Notes: generated by a model from the sequence alone, not told the origin. A stretch of DNA of 14,015 nt from Pelotomaculum sp. UBA5255 (GCA_002408725.1 DHTR01000088.1:11348-25362); one strand, 5' to 3'; shown: positions 1 through 6,345, counted from the first letter of the stretch. A program made the numbers and translations.

Positions 1-600
1 GTTTTCAACGATGGCTGGGATGTTTTCCCGTTTACCCAGCACGGGAAGACCATGCAGTTTCATATTTTGCTTGAAATCGCTGTCATCGGCAAAGCCTACC
101 GGGGCCAAATCGGTTTCATTGTCCTGGATGGACCTGGCCACCATAGCTCCCGCCCCCCCGGCGCCAACAATCAAAACGGGTTTTTTACGGTGTTGAATAA
201 GCCTGAAGCGATCTAAATCGCGCATGACCCTCCAGCAAAACCTTGAACCACCTACGAAAAACAAAATCAGGATCCAGCTCAATAAAAACAAGCTGCCGGG
301 TAAATAGGCGTCAAAAAGAAAGTGGTTCAAGCTGAACTGGAGAAAACCCGTTAGAGTAACCGCCTTGATAATGACATAGAGCTCCCTCGCCCCGGCAAAT
401 TCCCAAATCCGGTTGTACAGGCCGAACATGTAAAAGGAAAACAGTGATACTGCGGCTGTAGCAATCGCAAAAGCTCCGGTTTTATCCTGCTCGCTCAGGA
501 GGCTGGCTTTAGAGATGAGCAGGATGGCGGCCACTGTTGCCGCATTGACAAGCAGCACATCCAACGCCATTAATAAAAATATGCGAATCTTTCGTTGCAT
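1..600 (-). CDS. CapD/PglF-like nucleotide-sugar dehydratase, N-terminal 200 aa (runs off left edge)
   Basis: Only the first 200 codons lie in the window; the gene continues beyond base 1. About four hydrophobic segments can be seen (residues 7-30, 43-62, 76-98 and 103-120), including LYNRIWEF near 61, which resembles the conserved loop of polysaccharide-biosynthesis dehydratases. A nucleotide-binding Rossmann start follows, PVLIVGAGGAGAMVA at 141-155. This layout, a membrane anchor then a CoA-binding-like Rossmann domain, is that of the CapD/PglF/WbpM family, which act as UDP-GlcNAc 4,6-dehydratases at the inner membrane face. The catalytic SDR domain would be off-window, so the reaction is inferred. 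The start is ATG at 600; an in-frame stop lies just upstream and only a weak AGG-like ribosome site is present. It is divergent from a sugar aminotransferase, a sensible next enzyme in making an amino-sugar. Confidence 0.85.
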   Translation of the reverse strand, partial: MQRKIRIFLLMALDVLLVNAATVAAILLISKASLLSEQDKTGAFAIATAAVSLFSFYMFGLYNRIWEFAGARELYVIIKAVTLTGFLQFSLNHFLFDAYLPGSLFLLSWILILFFVGGSRFCWRVMRDLDRFRLIQHRKKPVLIVGAGGAGAMVARSIQDNETDLAPVGFADDSDFKQNMKLHGLPVLGKRENIPAIVEN

Positions 601-749
601 TTGATACCTGTCACTTTCAGCGTGATTTTTACGATGCTACCTTGTGTTAGGTTATTCATTTTAGCTATTTTCGGTGACGGCCGGGTGGATAATTTAGCCT
701 CCAATATCAGTATTTTCCCTGCGCTTGATTCATAGTAAGATACCGGATC

Positions 750-779
750 TTGTCATAAGCTATCATAGTTGGCTATCAA
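750..779 (+). promoter_or_regulatory. Possible promoter for the aminotransferase gene
   Basis: TTGTCA (750-755) and TATCAA (774-779) are spaced by 18 bases on the plus strand, about 80 bases before the aminotransferase start. The -10 box matches only four of six bases. It overlaps the better minus-strand promoter, so the two divergent genes may compete for polymerase. The rest of the 601-861 gap shows no gene. Confidence 0.25.
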
Positions 780-789
780 CATTTCTCAA
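762..789 (-). promoter_or_regulatory. Candidate sigma-A promoter for the dehydratase gene
   Basis: On the minus strand TTGAGA (784-789) and TATGAT (762-767) are separated by 16 bases. Each box differs from consensus at one position. Transcription would start near 755 and leave a leader of about 155 bases before the ATG at 600. It is seen by eye only. Confidence 0.45.
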
Positions 790-861
790 CTTCTTAACAT
801 TTCTGTTTGCCTATTCATAAGCTAAAGGTAGGATCTTGATTGAAGGAGTGCAGAGAATGAT

Positions 862-1965
862 ATGATCATCCCCCTTTCCTCTCCCGATCTTAGCAACAGG
901 GAAACAGAACTTGTTCTCAATGTTTTGCGCGGACCTGCTCTGAGCATGGGGCCCATGGTCCAACAATTTGAGCGAATGGTTGCTGAATTTGTCGGTGCCC
1001 GGTACGCAGTGGCGGTCAACAGCGGTACCAGCGCCCTACATCTAGCTGTGCGGGCCCTGAATATCGGGAAGGGCGACGAGGTCATTACCACTCCGTTCAG
1101 TTTTGTAGCTTCCAGCAACTGTTTGCTTTTTGAGCAGGCCGTTCCCGTTTTTGTTGACATTGACCCGATGACTTTAAATATAAATCCCGGCTTGATTGAG
1201 AACTATATAACAAAACGAACCAAAGCCATCCTTCCGGTACACGTTTTTGGCCATCCGGCCGATATGAAGAAAATATTAAAAATCTCCCAAATATATAATT
1301 TGCCGGTTATTGAGGATGCCTGTGAAGCCCTGGGAGCATGCTGCCACGGAAGGATGGCTGGAAGTGAAAGCGATATTTCAGTGTTTGCATTTTATCCAAA
1401 CAAGCAGATCACGACCGGTGAAGGCGGAATGGTTCTCACCGGTAGCGAAAATATTGCAGGACTCTGCAGGAGCATGCGCAATCAGGGCCGGGATCCCGGC
1501 GGCGTCTGGCTGGAGCACCAGCGCCTGGGCTACAACTACAGAATGAGCGAGTTAAACGCGGCCCTTGGCGTAGCCCAAATGGAACGCATAAGTGAGCTCC
1601 TTGATAAGCGGAGGGCTGTCGCCTCGGCTTACGGCGCCCGTCTGAGCAGGTTGCCGGGTGTGAAGATTCCATATGTTGCGCCGGATGTAAAGATGAGCTG
1701 GTTTGTTTATGTTATCCGCCTATCCCCGGAAATCAACCGAAACCGCGTAATGTATTCCCTTCAAGAACGGGGGATTGACTGCCGGCCTTATTTTACGCCG
1801 ATCCACCTGCAGCCCTTCTATCGGAAAAAATTTGGTTATCATGAGGGCGACTACCCGGTTTGCGAGCGGGAAGCAGCTTCCACCCTGGCCCTACCTTTTT
1901 TTAGTAATCTAACCTTAAGCCAGATAGACCATATCGTGGAAGAGCTTGCTTATGTCCTAAAATAG
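862..1965 (+). CDS. DegT/DnrJ/EryC1/StrS family PLP-dependent sugar aminotransferase
   Basis: A complete 367-aa enzyme of normal length for the family. It would transfer an amino group, usually from glutamate, to a keto-sugar nucleotide in the cytoplasm. Visible signatures are NSGTSALHLA (53-62, phosphate binding), GDEVITTPFSFVAS (71-84), IEDACEALGA (150-159, with D152 expected to hold the PLP ring nitrogen), and FYPNKQITTGEGG (177-189), where K181 is the expected Schiff-base lysine. RLGYNYRMSELNAALG, after residue 220, is the family's substrate-side motif. The start ATG at 862 follows AAGGAG at 843-848 with a rather long 13-base gap; the ATG at 857 meets a stop after two codons. The adjacent divergent dehydratase suggests a joint role in an amino-sugar for surface polysaccharide or protein glycosylation. 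The exact sugar is unknown. Confidence 0.92.
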   Translation: MIIPLSSPDLSNRETELVLNVLRGPALSMGPMVQQFERMVAEFVGARYAVAVNSGTSALHLAVRALNIGKGDEVITTPFSFVASSNCLLFEQAVPVFVDIDPMTLNINPGLIENYITKRTKAILPVHVFGHPADMKKILKISQIYNLPVIEDACEALGACCHGRMAGSESDISVFAFYPNKQITTGEGGMVLTGSENIAGLCRSMRNQGRDPGGVWLEHQRLGYNYRMSELNAALGVAQMERISELLDKRRAVASAYGARLSRLPGVKIPYVAPDVKMSWFVYVIRLSPEINRNRVMYSLQERGIDCRPYFTPIHLQPFYRKKFGYHEGDYPVCEREAASTLALPFFSNLTLSQIDHIVEELAYVLK

Positions 1966-2067
1966 AACCGGGACAAAGGGAAACCTCATCTAACTCCTTA
2001 TTATTTCTGCCTTTTTGCTGGCCTGGATCAGCGTAATGGCAGTCTATTTAGCCTTCAAATTTATTCA

Positions 2068-2102
2068 CCCACCTTTTATAAGCGGGTGGGCTTTTGTTTT
2101 TT
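2068..2102 (+). terminator. Rho-independent terminator after the aminotransferase gene
   Basis: CCCACC (2068-2073) pairs with GGTGGG (2085-2090) and is followed by a T-rich run, CTTTTGTTTTTT. It separates the aminotransferase gene from the selenoprotein gene. The 1966-2067 stretch before it holds no supported gene. Confidence 0.8.
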
Positions 2103-2156
2103 GCATATTTTTTCGGTGAACTAACAATAATAAGAAAAAATAATGGAGGATCCGAG

Positions 2157-2390
2157 ATGAACGAAAACATTACAGTATACACCACCCCAACCTGACCCCA
2201 TTGCATCCACGTGAAGGAGTTTCTTTCGCAGAAAGGGGTAAAATACAAGGAATTAAATGTTGCCGAAAACAACGACGCGCGAAGTGAAATGATGAAAAAA
2301 ACCGGTCGCATGGCTGTGCCCACGGTTACTATGGGGGACCGGGTTGTTGTCGGATTCGACCGGAGCGAACTGGAAAAGCTACTTTCTTAA
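2157..2390 (+). CDS. Selenocysteine-containing glutaredoxin (YruB/NrdH-like), UGA at 2193-2195 read as Sec
   Basis: ATG at 2157 follows GGAGG (2145-2149) at 7 bases. The frame runs 77 codons to TAA at 2388 with a single internal UGA at codon 13. Reading it as Sec gives ITVYTTPTUPHC at residues 5-16, the active site of a glutaredoxin with Sec in place of the first Cys of C-P-x-C. The rest is a full thioredoxin-fold mini-protein: VKEFLSQKGVKYKELNV (19-35), the cis-proline segment MAVPTV (52-57) and the C-terminal GDRVVVGFD (60-68), all typical of the YruB-type glutaredoxin family. The likely role is thiol/disulfide or peroxide-linked redox chemistry in the cytoplasm. No frame damage is seen after the UGA, and a SECIS-like hairpin follows it. 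The gene has its own terminator, so it appears monocistronic. A decayed gene with a nonsense mutation is the alternative, judged unlikely. Confidence 0.88.
2193..2239 (+). promoter_or_regulatory. SECIS-like element for selenocysteine insertion
   Basis: Just after the UGA the RNA can form a hairpin. Bases 2211-2217 pair with 2223-2229 (seven pairs, two of them G-U) around the five-base loop AGUUU at 2218-2222. The loop lies 22 bases after the UGA and has G as its second base, as known bacterial SECIS elements require. An outer clamp, ACCCC (2195-2199) with GGGGU (2235-2239), closes the structure from the UGA itself. Pairing was done by eye. Confidence 0.7.
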
Positions 2391-2424
2391 AAGAGGCCCA
2401 TCGAAAAAGGTGGGCCTCTTTATT
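2391..2424 (+). terminator. Terminator of the selenoprotein gene
   Basis: AAGAGGCCCA (2391-2400) and TGGGCCTCTT (2411-2420) form a perfect 10-bp stem with a 10-base loop, starting directly at the TAA. The U tract after it is short (TATT), so some readthrough is possible. Confidence 0.75.
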
Positions 2425-2560
2425 GAGCAAAGACGTTGTTGGTTTTCAGATATGTTCCAATGTGTTTTTGTATTTATCTACCGGCTATATTCTATATTGT
2501 TCAGGTTTTCCAAATTAATTTACAATTGCGAATATCTTGTGAAGGGTTGCGCAAACCAGG

Positions 2561-2576
2561 ATATTGTATACAATAT
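2561..2576 (+). promoter_or_regulatory. 16-bp perfect palindrome, candidate operator of the small membrane gene
   Basis: ATATTGTATACAATAT is its own reverse complement. Its TTGTATACAA core resembles the GT...AC operators typical of GntR-family repressors. It lies 36 bases before the 2613 start and overlaps a weak promoter-like pair, TTGTGA (2537-2542) and GATATT (2560-2565). The 10-mer TATTGTATAC recurs at 2657-2666 inside the gene. A regulator is inferred, not seen. Confidence 0.4.
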
Positions 2577-2612
2577 AACTAGAGGCTGGTTATAGAAGGG
2601 AGGGGAAATTGA

Positions 2613-2804
2613 ATGAAGTGGTTTGACCTTTTTTTGGGGGCCATGCTCGTATACCTTATTGTATACGGTATAACATGCTATTATGTTTACATCAAACCAA
2701 AGAATGACAAGAGCACTGGTAATAAATCCCGTCCTATTATTTATCAAAAGACATACTGTTCACCCGCATTTTTATTTCCTACTAACAAAAAATTAAAACA
2801 ATAG
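2613..2804 (+). CDS. Small single-span membrane protein of unknown function
   Basis: I do not recognise this 63-residue protein. It has a strong ribosome site, AAGGGAGGGG (2597-2606), six bases before the ATG. The N-terminal half is one hydrophobic helix (about residues 6-27, rich in L, V, Y and G). The C-terminal half is basic and polar, with KPKNDKSTGNKSR at 28-40 and NKKLKQ at the end. By the positive-inside rule the C-terminus would face the cytoplasm. A palindromic operator-like site lies upstream and a strong terminator downstream, so it forms an independent unit. This arrangement supports expression, but the low-complexity sequence could also be chance. Base composition is more AT-rich than the flanking large genes. 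Confidence 0.5.
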   Translation: MKWFDLFLGAMLVYLIVYGITCYYVYIKPKNDKSTGNKSRPIIYQKTYCSPAFLFPTNKKLKQ

Positions 2805-2869
2805 CAAACCGTTGTTTATTTATAATTATGTGGAAGAACCTTGAAAGATAGGTTGGTAAATGGGGTCTT

Positions 2870-2909
2870 AAGAAACAACCCGTTAAGTTGGGTTGTTTCT
2901 TTTATTCTT
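2870..2909 (+). terminator. Strong rho-independent terminator after the small membrane gene
   Basis: AAGAAACAACCC (2870-2881) and GGGTTGTTTCTT (2890-2901) make a perfect 12-bp stem with an 8-base loop, followed by TTATTCTTTTTT. Confidence 0.88.
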
Positions 2910-3221
2910 TTTTACTCTCTTTTATTAAACTTAAATTAGTGAATTATCTATTTAGAATTAACAAAAAATTATAAAATCTTAGTAATTTTATGAACAAAAT
3001 ATTTTTTTTGTTACTGTTGTTAATTATAATTAGTCTATGTCATAATTATAAGTGACGTGTTTACTTAAAGGATTCTAGTATTAATTAGCTCATTTAGCCT
3101 ATATTTACAATAGCTCTAACTTTGATAGGGAATTGTAAAATACATTAAGGGTTATGAATATTGTGACAGTTTAGATACTTATTAAATTGATCTCTATTTT
3201 CACAGTGGTTTTAAATATGAT

Positions 3222-3241
3222 AAATTGTCACCTGACAGTTT
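3222..3241 (+). promoter_or_regulatory. Imperfect palindrome, candidate TRAP-operon operator
   Basis: TGTCA (3226-3230) and TGACA (3233-3237) are inverted around CC, with flanking AAA and TTT extending the symmetry to 20 bases with one mismatched pair. The right arm is part of TGACAGTTT, repeated 69 bases upstream. A transcription-factor site is inferred. Confidence 0.35.
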
Positions 3242-3252
3242 TTCTATTTTCT

Positions 3253-3266
3253 TTGCATTAATGCAA
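3253..3266 (+). repeat. Perfect 14-bp palindrome in the TRAP leader
   Basis: TTGCATTAATGCAA is self-complementary and lies about 113 bases before dctP. It could be an operator or a chance AT-rich palindrome. Confidence 0.35.
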
Positions 3267-3378
3267 GGTTAATAATGTTTCAAGGATTATCTTGTTACTG
3301 GGAACTATTTAAGCCGGGAGGTGAGTTTGAAAAATAACTTATCATTAACCAAGAGATGTTATATCAAGGAGGAAAATA

Positions 3379-4401
3379 ATGAAAAAGAGTAATTGGGTAT
3401 TATTTTTATGTGTTCTTTTGGCTGGATTAATGATTCTGTCCCTTACTGGCTGCGGGGAAAAAGATTCGTCAGCAAGTGGGGAAAAGGCCCTGGAAGTTAA
3501 GTTTACACACGTTGTAGCCGATTCCACCCCAAAAGGAAAGGCTGTAATAAGGTTTAAGGAACTTGTTGAAAAGAATTCCAATGGGAAAATTAAAGTAAGT
3601 GTTTTCCCATCATCTCAGCTATACGGCGATAAAGAGGAATTAGAGCAGCTAAAGGCCAACAACGTCCAGTTTATCGCACCTTCCGTAACCAAGTTGGTGG
3701 GTTTTGTACCTGCCTTCCAGATTGTGGACATGCCCTTCTTGTTTAAAAACGACCAGGCTGCCTATAATTTTTACGATGGTCCCACCGGCCAGAAACTAAT
3801 GAAGACCCTTGAACCCCAGGGTATGATCGGCCTGGGATGGTGGCCGAACGGCGCCAAGCATTTTACAAATTCCAAGCGTCCGCTGCGGACTCCGGAAGAT
3901 TTTGCGGGCCTGAAGTTCCGAACCCAGAGCGGCGGTGTTCTGGACGCCCAGTTCAAGGCCCTGGGAGCAGGTTCCCAGACACTGGCCTTTGCTGAAGTTT
4001 TTACCGGCCTCAATAACAAAACCGTTGACGGACAGGAAAACACCTTCAACAACACTGATACCCAGAACTACCAGGACGTACAAAAATACATGACGATCTC
4101 CAGCCACGGACGTCTGGATTACGTAGTTCTCACCAACACGATCTTCTGGAATTCTCTTTCTCCGGAAAACAAGAAAATCCTTGAAGATGCTATGAAGGAA
4201 GCCAGTATTTATGAGCGTCAGCTGGCAGACGAAGAAAACTTGAAGAGTTTTGAAAAATTAAAATCCAGCGGTAAAATGGAAATCTATACCCTGACGGAAC
4301 AGGACCGGGAAAAATTTATAGCTGCCATGAAACCGGTTTATGACAGTTATGGTGACAAGATTGGTGTAGAATATATCGAAGCAGCGCGGAACAGCAAGTA
4401 A
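3379..4401 (+). CDS. dctP: TRAP transporter solute-binding lipoprotein, DctP family
   Basis: A 340-aa extracytoplasmic substrate receptor. The start ATG follows AAGGAGG (3366-3372) at 6 bases. Residues 1-24 are a lipoprotein signal with lipobox L-T-G-C, placing the acylated Cys at 25, as expected for a Gram-positive cell where the receptor must be tethered. Family marks include the FTHVVADSTPKG opening (42-53), FPSSQLYGDKEELEQL (76-91) and PEDFAGLKFRTQ (172-183), in which R181 is at the position of the arginine that salt-bridges the substrate carboxylate in DctP proteins. VDGQENT follows at 216-222. The protein hands its substrate, probably an organic acid, to DctQM for sodium- or proton-driven import. 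The exact ligand cannot be read from sequence. It begins a three-gene operon and is separated from dctQ by a strong hairpin. Confidence 0.95.
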   Translation: MKKSNWVLFLCVLLAGLMILSLTGCGEKDSSASGEKALEVKFTHVVADSTPKGKAVIRFKELVEKNSNGKIKVSVFPSSQLYGDKEELEQLKANNVQFIAPSVTKLVGFVPAFQIVDMPFLFKNDQAAYNFYDGPTGQKLMKTLEPQGMIGLGWWPNGAKHFTNSKRPLRTPEDFAGLKFRTQSGGVLDAQFKALGAGSQTLAFAEVFTGLNNKTVDGQENTFNNTDTQNYQDVQKYMTISSHGRLDYVVLTNTIFWNSLSPENKKILEDAMKEASIYERQLADEENLKSFEKLKSSGKMEIYTLTEQDREKFIAAMKPVYDSYGDKIGVEYIEAARNSK

Positions 4402-4408
4402 CACCCTT

Positions 4409-4450
4409 GAGGGGACGGCCCGGGTGTACCGGGCCGTCCCCTCTTCTTTC
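4409..4450 (+). terminator. Strong stem-loop between dctP and dctQ (attenuator or mRNA stabiliser)
   Basis: A perfect, very GC-rich 15-bp stem (4409-4423 with 4429-4443) with loop GTGTA, followed only by the weak U-run TTCTTT. It should partly stop transcription or protect the dctP mRNA 3' end, yielding more receptor than membrane subunits. Complete termination is unlikely because dctQ follows without another clear promoter. Confidence 0.75.
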
Positions 4451-4494
4451 CATAGGCCCTGATTTGTTAACAAATGAGGAAGGTGAGAAACAAA

Positions 4495-5031
4495 ATGGAA
4501 CGTTTGAAACGGGCCTACGCGGCATTTGAAGACTACTTGTCGGGTGGTATGCTCTTTATCGGACTTTGCATGATCATGTTAAACGTCCTGTTGCGTTATT
4601 TCTGGGGTCGTCCCCAGTCCTGGCTGGATGAGTTTTCGCTTTATTTTGTCATCTGGGGCCTCTTGTTTGGAATGTGTGTTGCCCTGCGTGACAATCACCA
4701 CATCAAGGTGGACATGTTTTATAACCTGTTTTCCCTGCGGATCAAACGGATGATCAGTATCTTCTCCAACACCCTGGGTCTTGCCTTTTGCATTTTTTAC
4801 ACGTATTACGGTTACGAGTTGGTTAACTCCTATCTGAGCTCCGGGCAGCGCTCCACAGACAGCCAGTTTCCGCTCTGGATTATAAACCTGATCATACCTG
4901 CCAGCGGCGTGTTATTTTCCATCCGGTTTATCGATAAGCTCTTTCATATCCTGAAGAAAGGCGGCCGTGAATGGATGGACGAAATGGAGAAAGGAGGTGG
5001 TCATACCAATGGAGACGGTGCTGCTTTTTAG
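4495..5031 (+). CDS. dctQ: TRAP transporter small permease subunit, DctQ family
   Basis: A 178-aa membrane protein with four predicted helices (about 15-36, 46-64, 86-107 and 126-148), the normal DctQ plan. The family motifs are LRYFWGRPQSWLDE (32-45) and DNHHIKVD (66-73). It pairs with DctM to form the membrane complex of the tripartite transporter. The start at 4495 is chosen because AGGAAGGTGAG (4477-4487) sits 7 bases before it; the upstream in-frame ATG at 4474 has no ribosome site and would make that Shine-Dalgarno part of the coding region. The 3' end overlaps dctM by 23 bases, which suggests translational coupling. Confidence 0.93.
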   Translation: MERLKRAYAAFEDYLSGGMLFIGLCMIMLNVLLRYFWGRPQSWLDEFSLYFVIWGLLFGMCVALRDNHHIKVDMFYNLFSLRIKRMISIFSNTLGLAFCIFYTYYGYELVNSYLSSGQRSTDSQFPLWIINLIIPASGVLFSIRFIDKLFHILKKGGREWMDEMEKGGGHTNGDGAAF

Positions 5032-6289
5032 CATTTTTGTTGTTCTCTTCCTGTTAAATGTTCCCATCGCTATCAGCTTGGCGGTGGCTGCCATAACAAT
5101 TCTAGCTTTGACCAGTGATTTCAGCCTTTACATGATTGTACAGCGAATGTTCGCCTCCCTGCTGTCACCACCCCTTTTAGCCATTCCTGCCTTTGTCTTT
5201 GCGGGTGTGGCCATGTCCCGAGGCGGTATTGCCAAGTATCTGATTGATGCCCTGCGTTCCTGGTGTGGCCATCTTCCCGGCGGCCTGGCCGTGGTCACCA
5301 TTGTGGCCTGCGCTATTTTTGCGGCTATTTCCGGTTCCAGCCCGGCTACAGCCGCAGCCATCGGCGCTATTATGCTGCCGGCCATGATTGAGGGAGGCTA
5401 CCCCAAGCGCTACGCCATGGGGCTTGTGGCTGCTGCCGGCACATTGGGCATTTTAATCCCGCCCAGTGTGACCATGGTTATCTACGGTATCGTGACGGAA
5501 GAAAACATTGGCAAGCTGTTTATGGGCGGCCTCATACCCGGTCTCATGCTGGCGTCCATCCTAATTGCCAGCGCTGTGTTCATTGCTAAAAAGAATAATT
5601 ACGGCCGCCTGCCCAAGGCATCCTGGGGCGAGCGCTGGAGGGCATCCTTGAAAGCCCTGCCGGGCGCCTTTCTGCCCTTCTTTATCCTGGGCAGCATTTA
5701 CATGGGCATCGTCACGCCTACCGAGGCCGCCGTACTCTCGGTCTTTTATACTATTTTTGTTTCGATGTTTATTTACAGGGAAATGAAACTCCGGGACATG
5801 AGGGAAGTTTTTCGCAGCTCCATCAACATCTCCTCGATGATCTTCCTGATCATTGCGGCAGCCATGGTCTTTGCCATGTACCTTACGGTCAACCAGGTAC
5901 CCATGCAGGCCGCCCGCTGGATCGCGGAAAACAACCTGAACAAGTACATGTTTTTCCTGGCTACCAACCTGATGTTCTTTGTCATGGGCACATTCCTGGA
6001 AGCGGTTGCCATCACCCTGATTACCATGCCCATCCTGCTGCCGATGCTCCAGATCCTGAACATCGACTTGATCCATTTTGCAGTCGTTATGACGGTAAAC
6101 ATGGAACTGGCTATGATTACACCGCCTGTAGGCTTAAACCTCTTTGTGGTGAGCGCCATGGCCAAGGATAGGCTGGAGGAAGTGATCATGGGAGTGCTTC
6201 CTTTTATCCTGATTATGATTGCAGTACTGTTGGTGCTTGTCTACTGGCCCGACATCTCCCTCTACATTCCAAGGGTCCTCATGGATTGA
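5009..6289 (+). CDS. dctM: TRAP transporter large permease subunit, DctM family
   Basis: A 426-aa, highly hydrophobic protein of the usual DctM length, with about twelve membrane segments. It is the ion-coupled substrate channel of the TRAP system. Typical stretches are GHLPGGLAVVTIVACAIFAA (87-106) continuing into SGSSPATAAAIG (108-119), GTLGILIPPSVTMVIYG (144-160) and MITPPVGLNLFV near 370. The start at 5009 follows AAGGAGGTGG (4991-5000), which lies within the end of dctQ. The in-frame ATG at 4967 would add 14 charged residues and lacks a ribosome site. It is the last gene of dctPQM and is followed by a bidirectional terminator. Confidence 0.95.
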   Translation: METVLLFSIFVVLFLLNVPIAISLAVAAITILALTSDFSLYMIVQRMFASLLSPPLLAIPAFVFAGVAMSRGGIAKYLIDALRSWCGHLPGGLAVVTIVACAIFAAISGSSPATAAAIGAIMLPAMIEGGYPKRYAMGLVAAAGTLGILIPPSVTMVIYGIVTEENIGKLFMGGLIPGLMLASILIASAVFIAKKNNYGRLPKASWGERWRASLKALPGAFLPFFILGSIYMGIVTPTEAAVLSVFYTIFVSMFIYREMKLRDMREVFRSSINISSMIFLIIAAAMVFAMYLTVNQVPMQAARWIAENNLNKYMFFLATNLMFFVMGTFLEAVAITLITMPILLPMLQILNIDLIHFAVVMTVNMELAMITPPVGLNLFVVSAMAKDRLEEVIMGVLPFILIMIAVLLVLVYWPDISLYIPRVLMD

Positions 6290-6298
6290 TCATTTTTT

Positions 6299-6345
6299 AA
6301 AATTTAAGGCCCACCTAAAGCCAGGTGGGTCTTAAATTTTAGTAA
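6299..6345 (+). terminator. Bidirectional terminator between dctM and the convergent PBP gene
   Basis: Bases 6299-6316 pair with 6323-6340, giving 18 pairs with one G-U around the loop AAAGCC. The AT-rich outer stem gives T runs on both strands (TTTT on the plus side, and A-run complements on the minus side), so it can serve both convergent operons. Confidence 0.88.

Larger units (their letters stand above)
2910..3378 (+). other. Long AT-rich non-coding leader before the TRAP operon
   Basis: About 470 bases with no supported long gene and strikingly AT-rich compared with the flanks. It contains inverted and repeated elements: GTCA/TGAC arms at 3039-3056, and the 9-mer TGACAGTTT at 3164-3172 and again at 3233-3241. 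An imperfect 20-bp palindrome (3222-3241) and a perfect 14-bp palindrome (3253-3266) are also present. No convincing -35/-10 pair and no sigma-54 box could be assigned. A short TTG-started reading frame at 3327-3392 overlaps the dctP start. Confidence 0.6.

Noticed and set aside
1994..2119. Short plus-strand frame reading as a hydrophobic, membrane-like peptide
   Set aside because: It has no start codon with a ribosome site, begins right after a stop, and runs through the terminator hairpin at 2068-2102. T-rich DNA reads as hydrophobic by chance, though a decayed gene remnant is possible.
2157..2195. Reading the UGA as a plain nonsense mutation (pseudogene)
   Set aside because: The UGA sits exactly on the catalytic Cys, there is no other damage, the terminator and ribosome site are intact, and a SECIS-like hairpin follows at the right distance.
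2344..2595. Plus-strand open frame of 83 codons
   Set aside because: It starts inside the selenoprotein gene in another frame, crosses its terminator, has no ribosome site and resembles no family.
3100..3300. Sigma-54 or clear sigma-A promoter for the TRAP operon
   Set aside because: No TGGCAC-N5-TTGCA match, and the TTG-containing boxes have no -10 partner at 16-18 bases, so no promoter is called.
4474..4494. Upstream in-frame ATG for dctQ
   Set aside because: No ribosome site, and the real Shine-Dalgarno lies within this stretch, pointing to ATG at 4495.
4967..5008. Upstream in-frame ATG for dctM
   Set aside because: It would add a charged 14-residue extension before the first helix and cover the AAGGAGGTGG ribosome site for 5009.
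5561..6076. Minus-strand open frame of 171 codons inside dctM
   Set aside because: It is antisense to a clear TRAP permease and has a His/Gln/Lys/Asp-rich composition typical of reverse-complemented hydrophobic codons.
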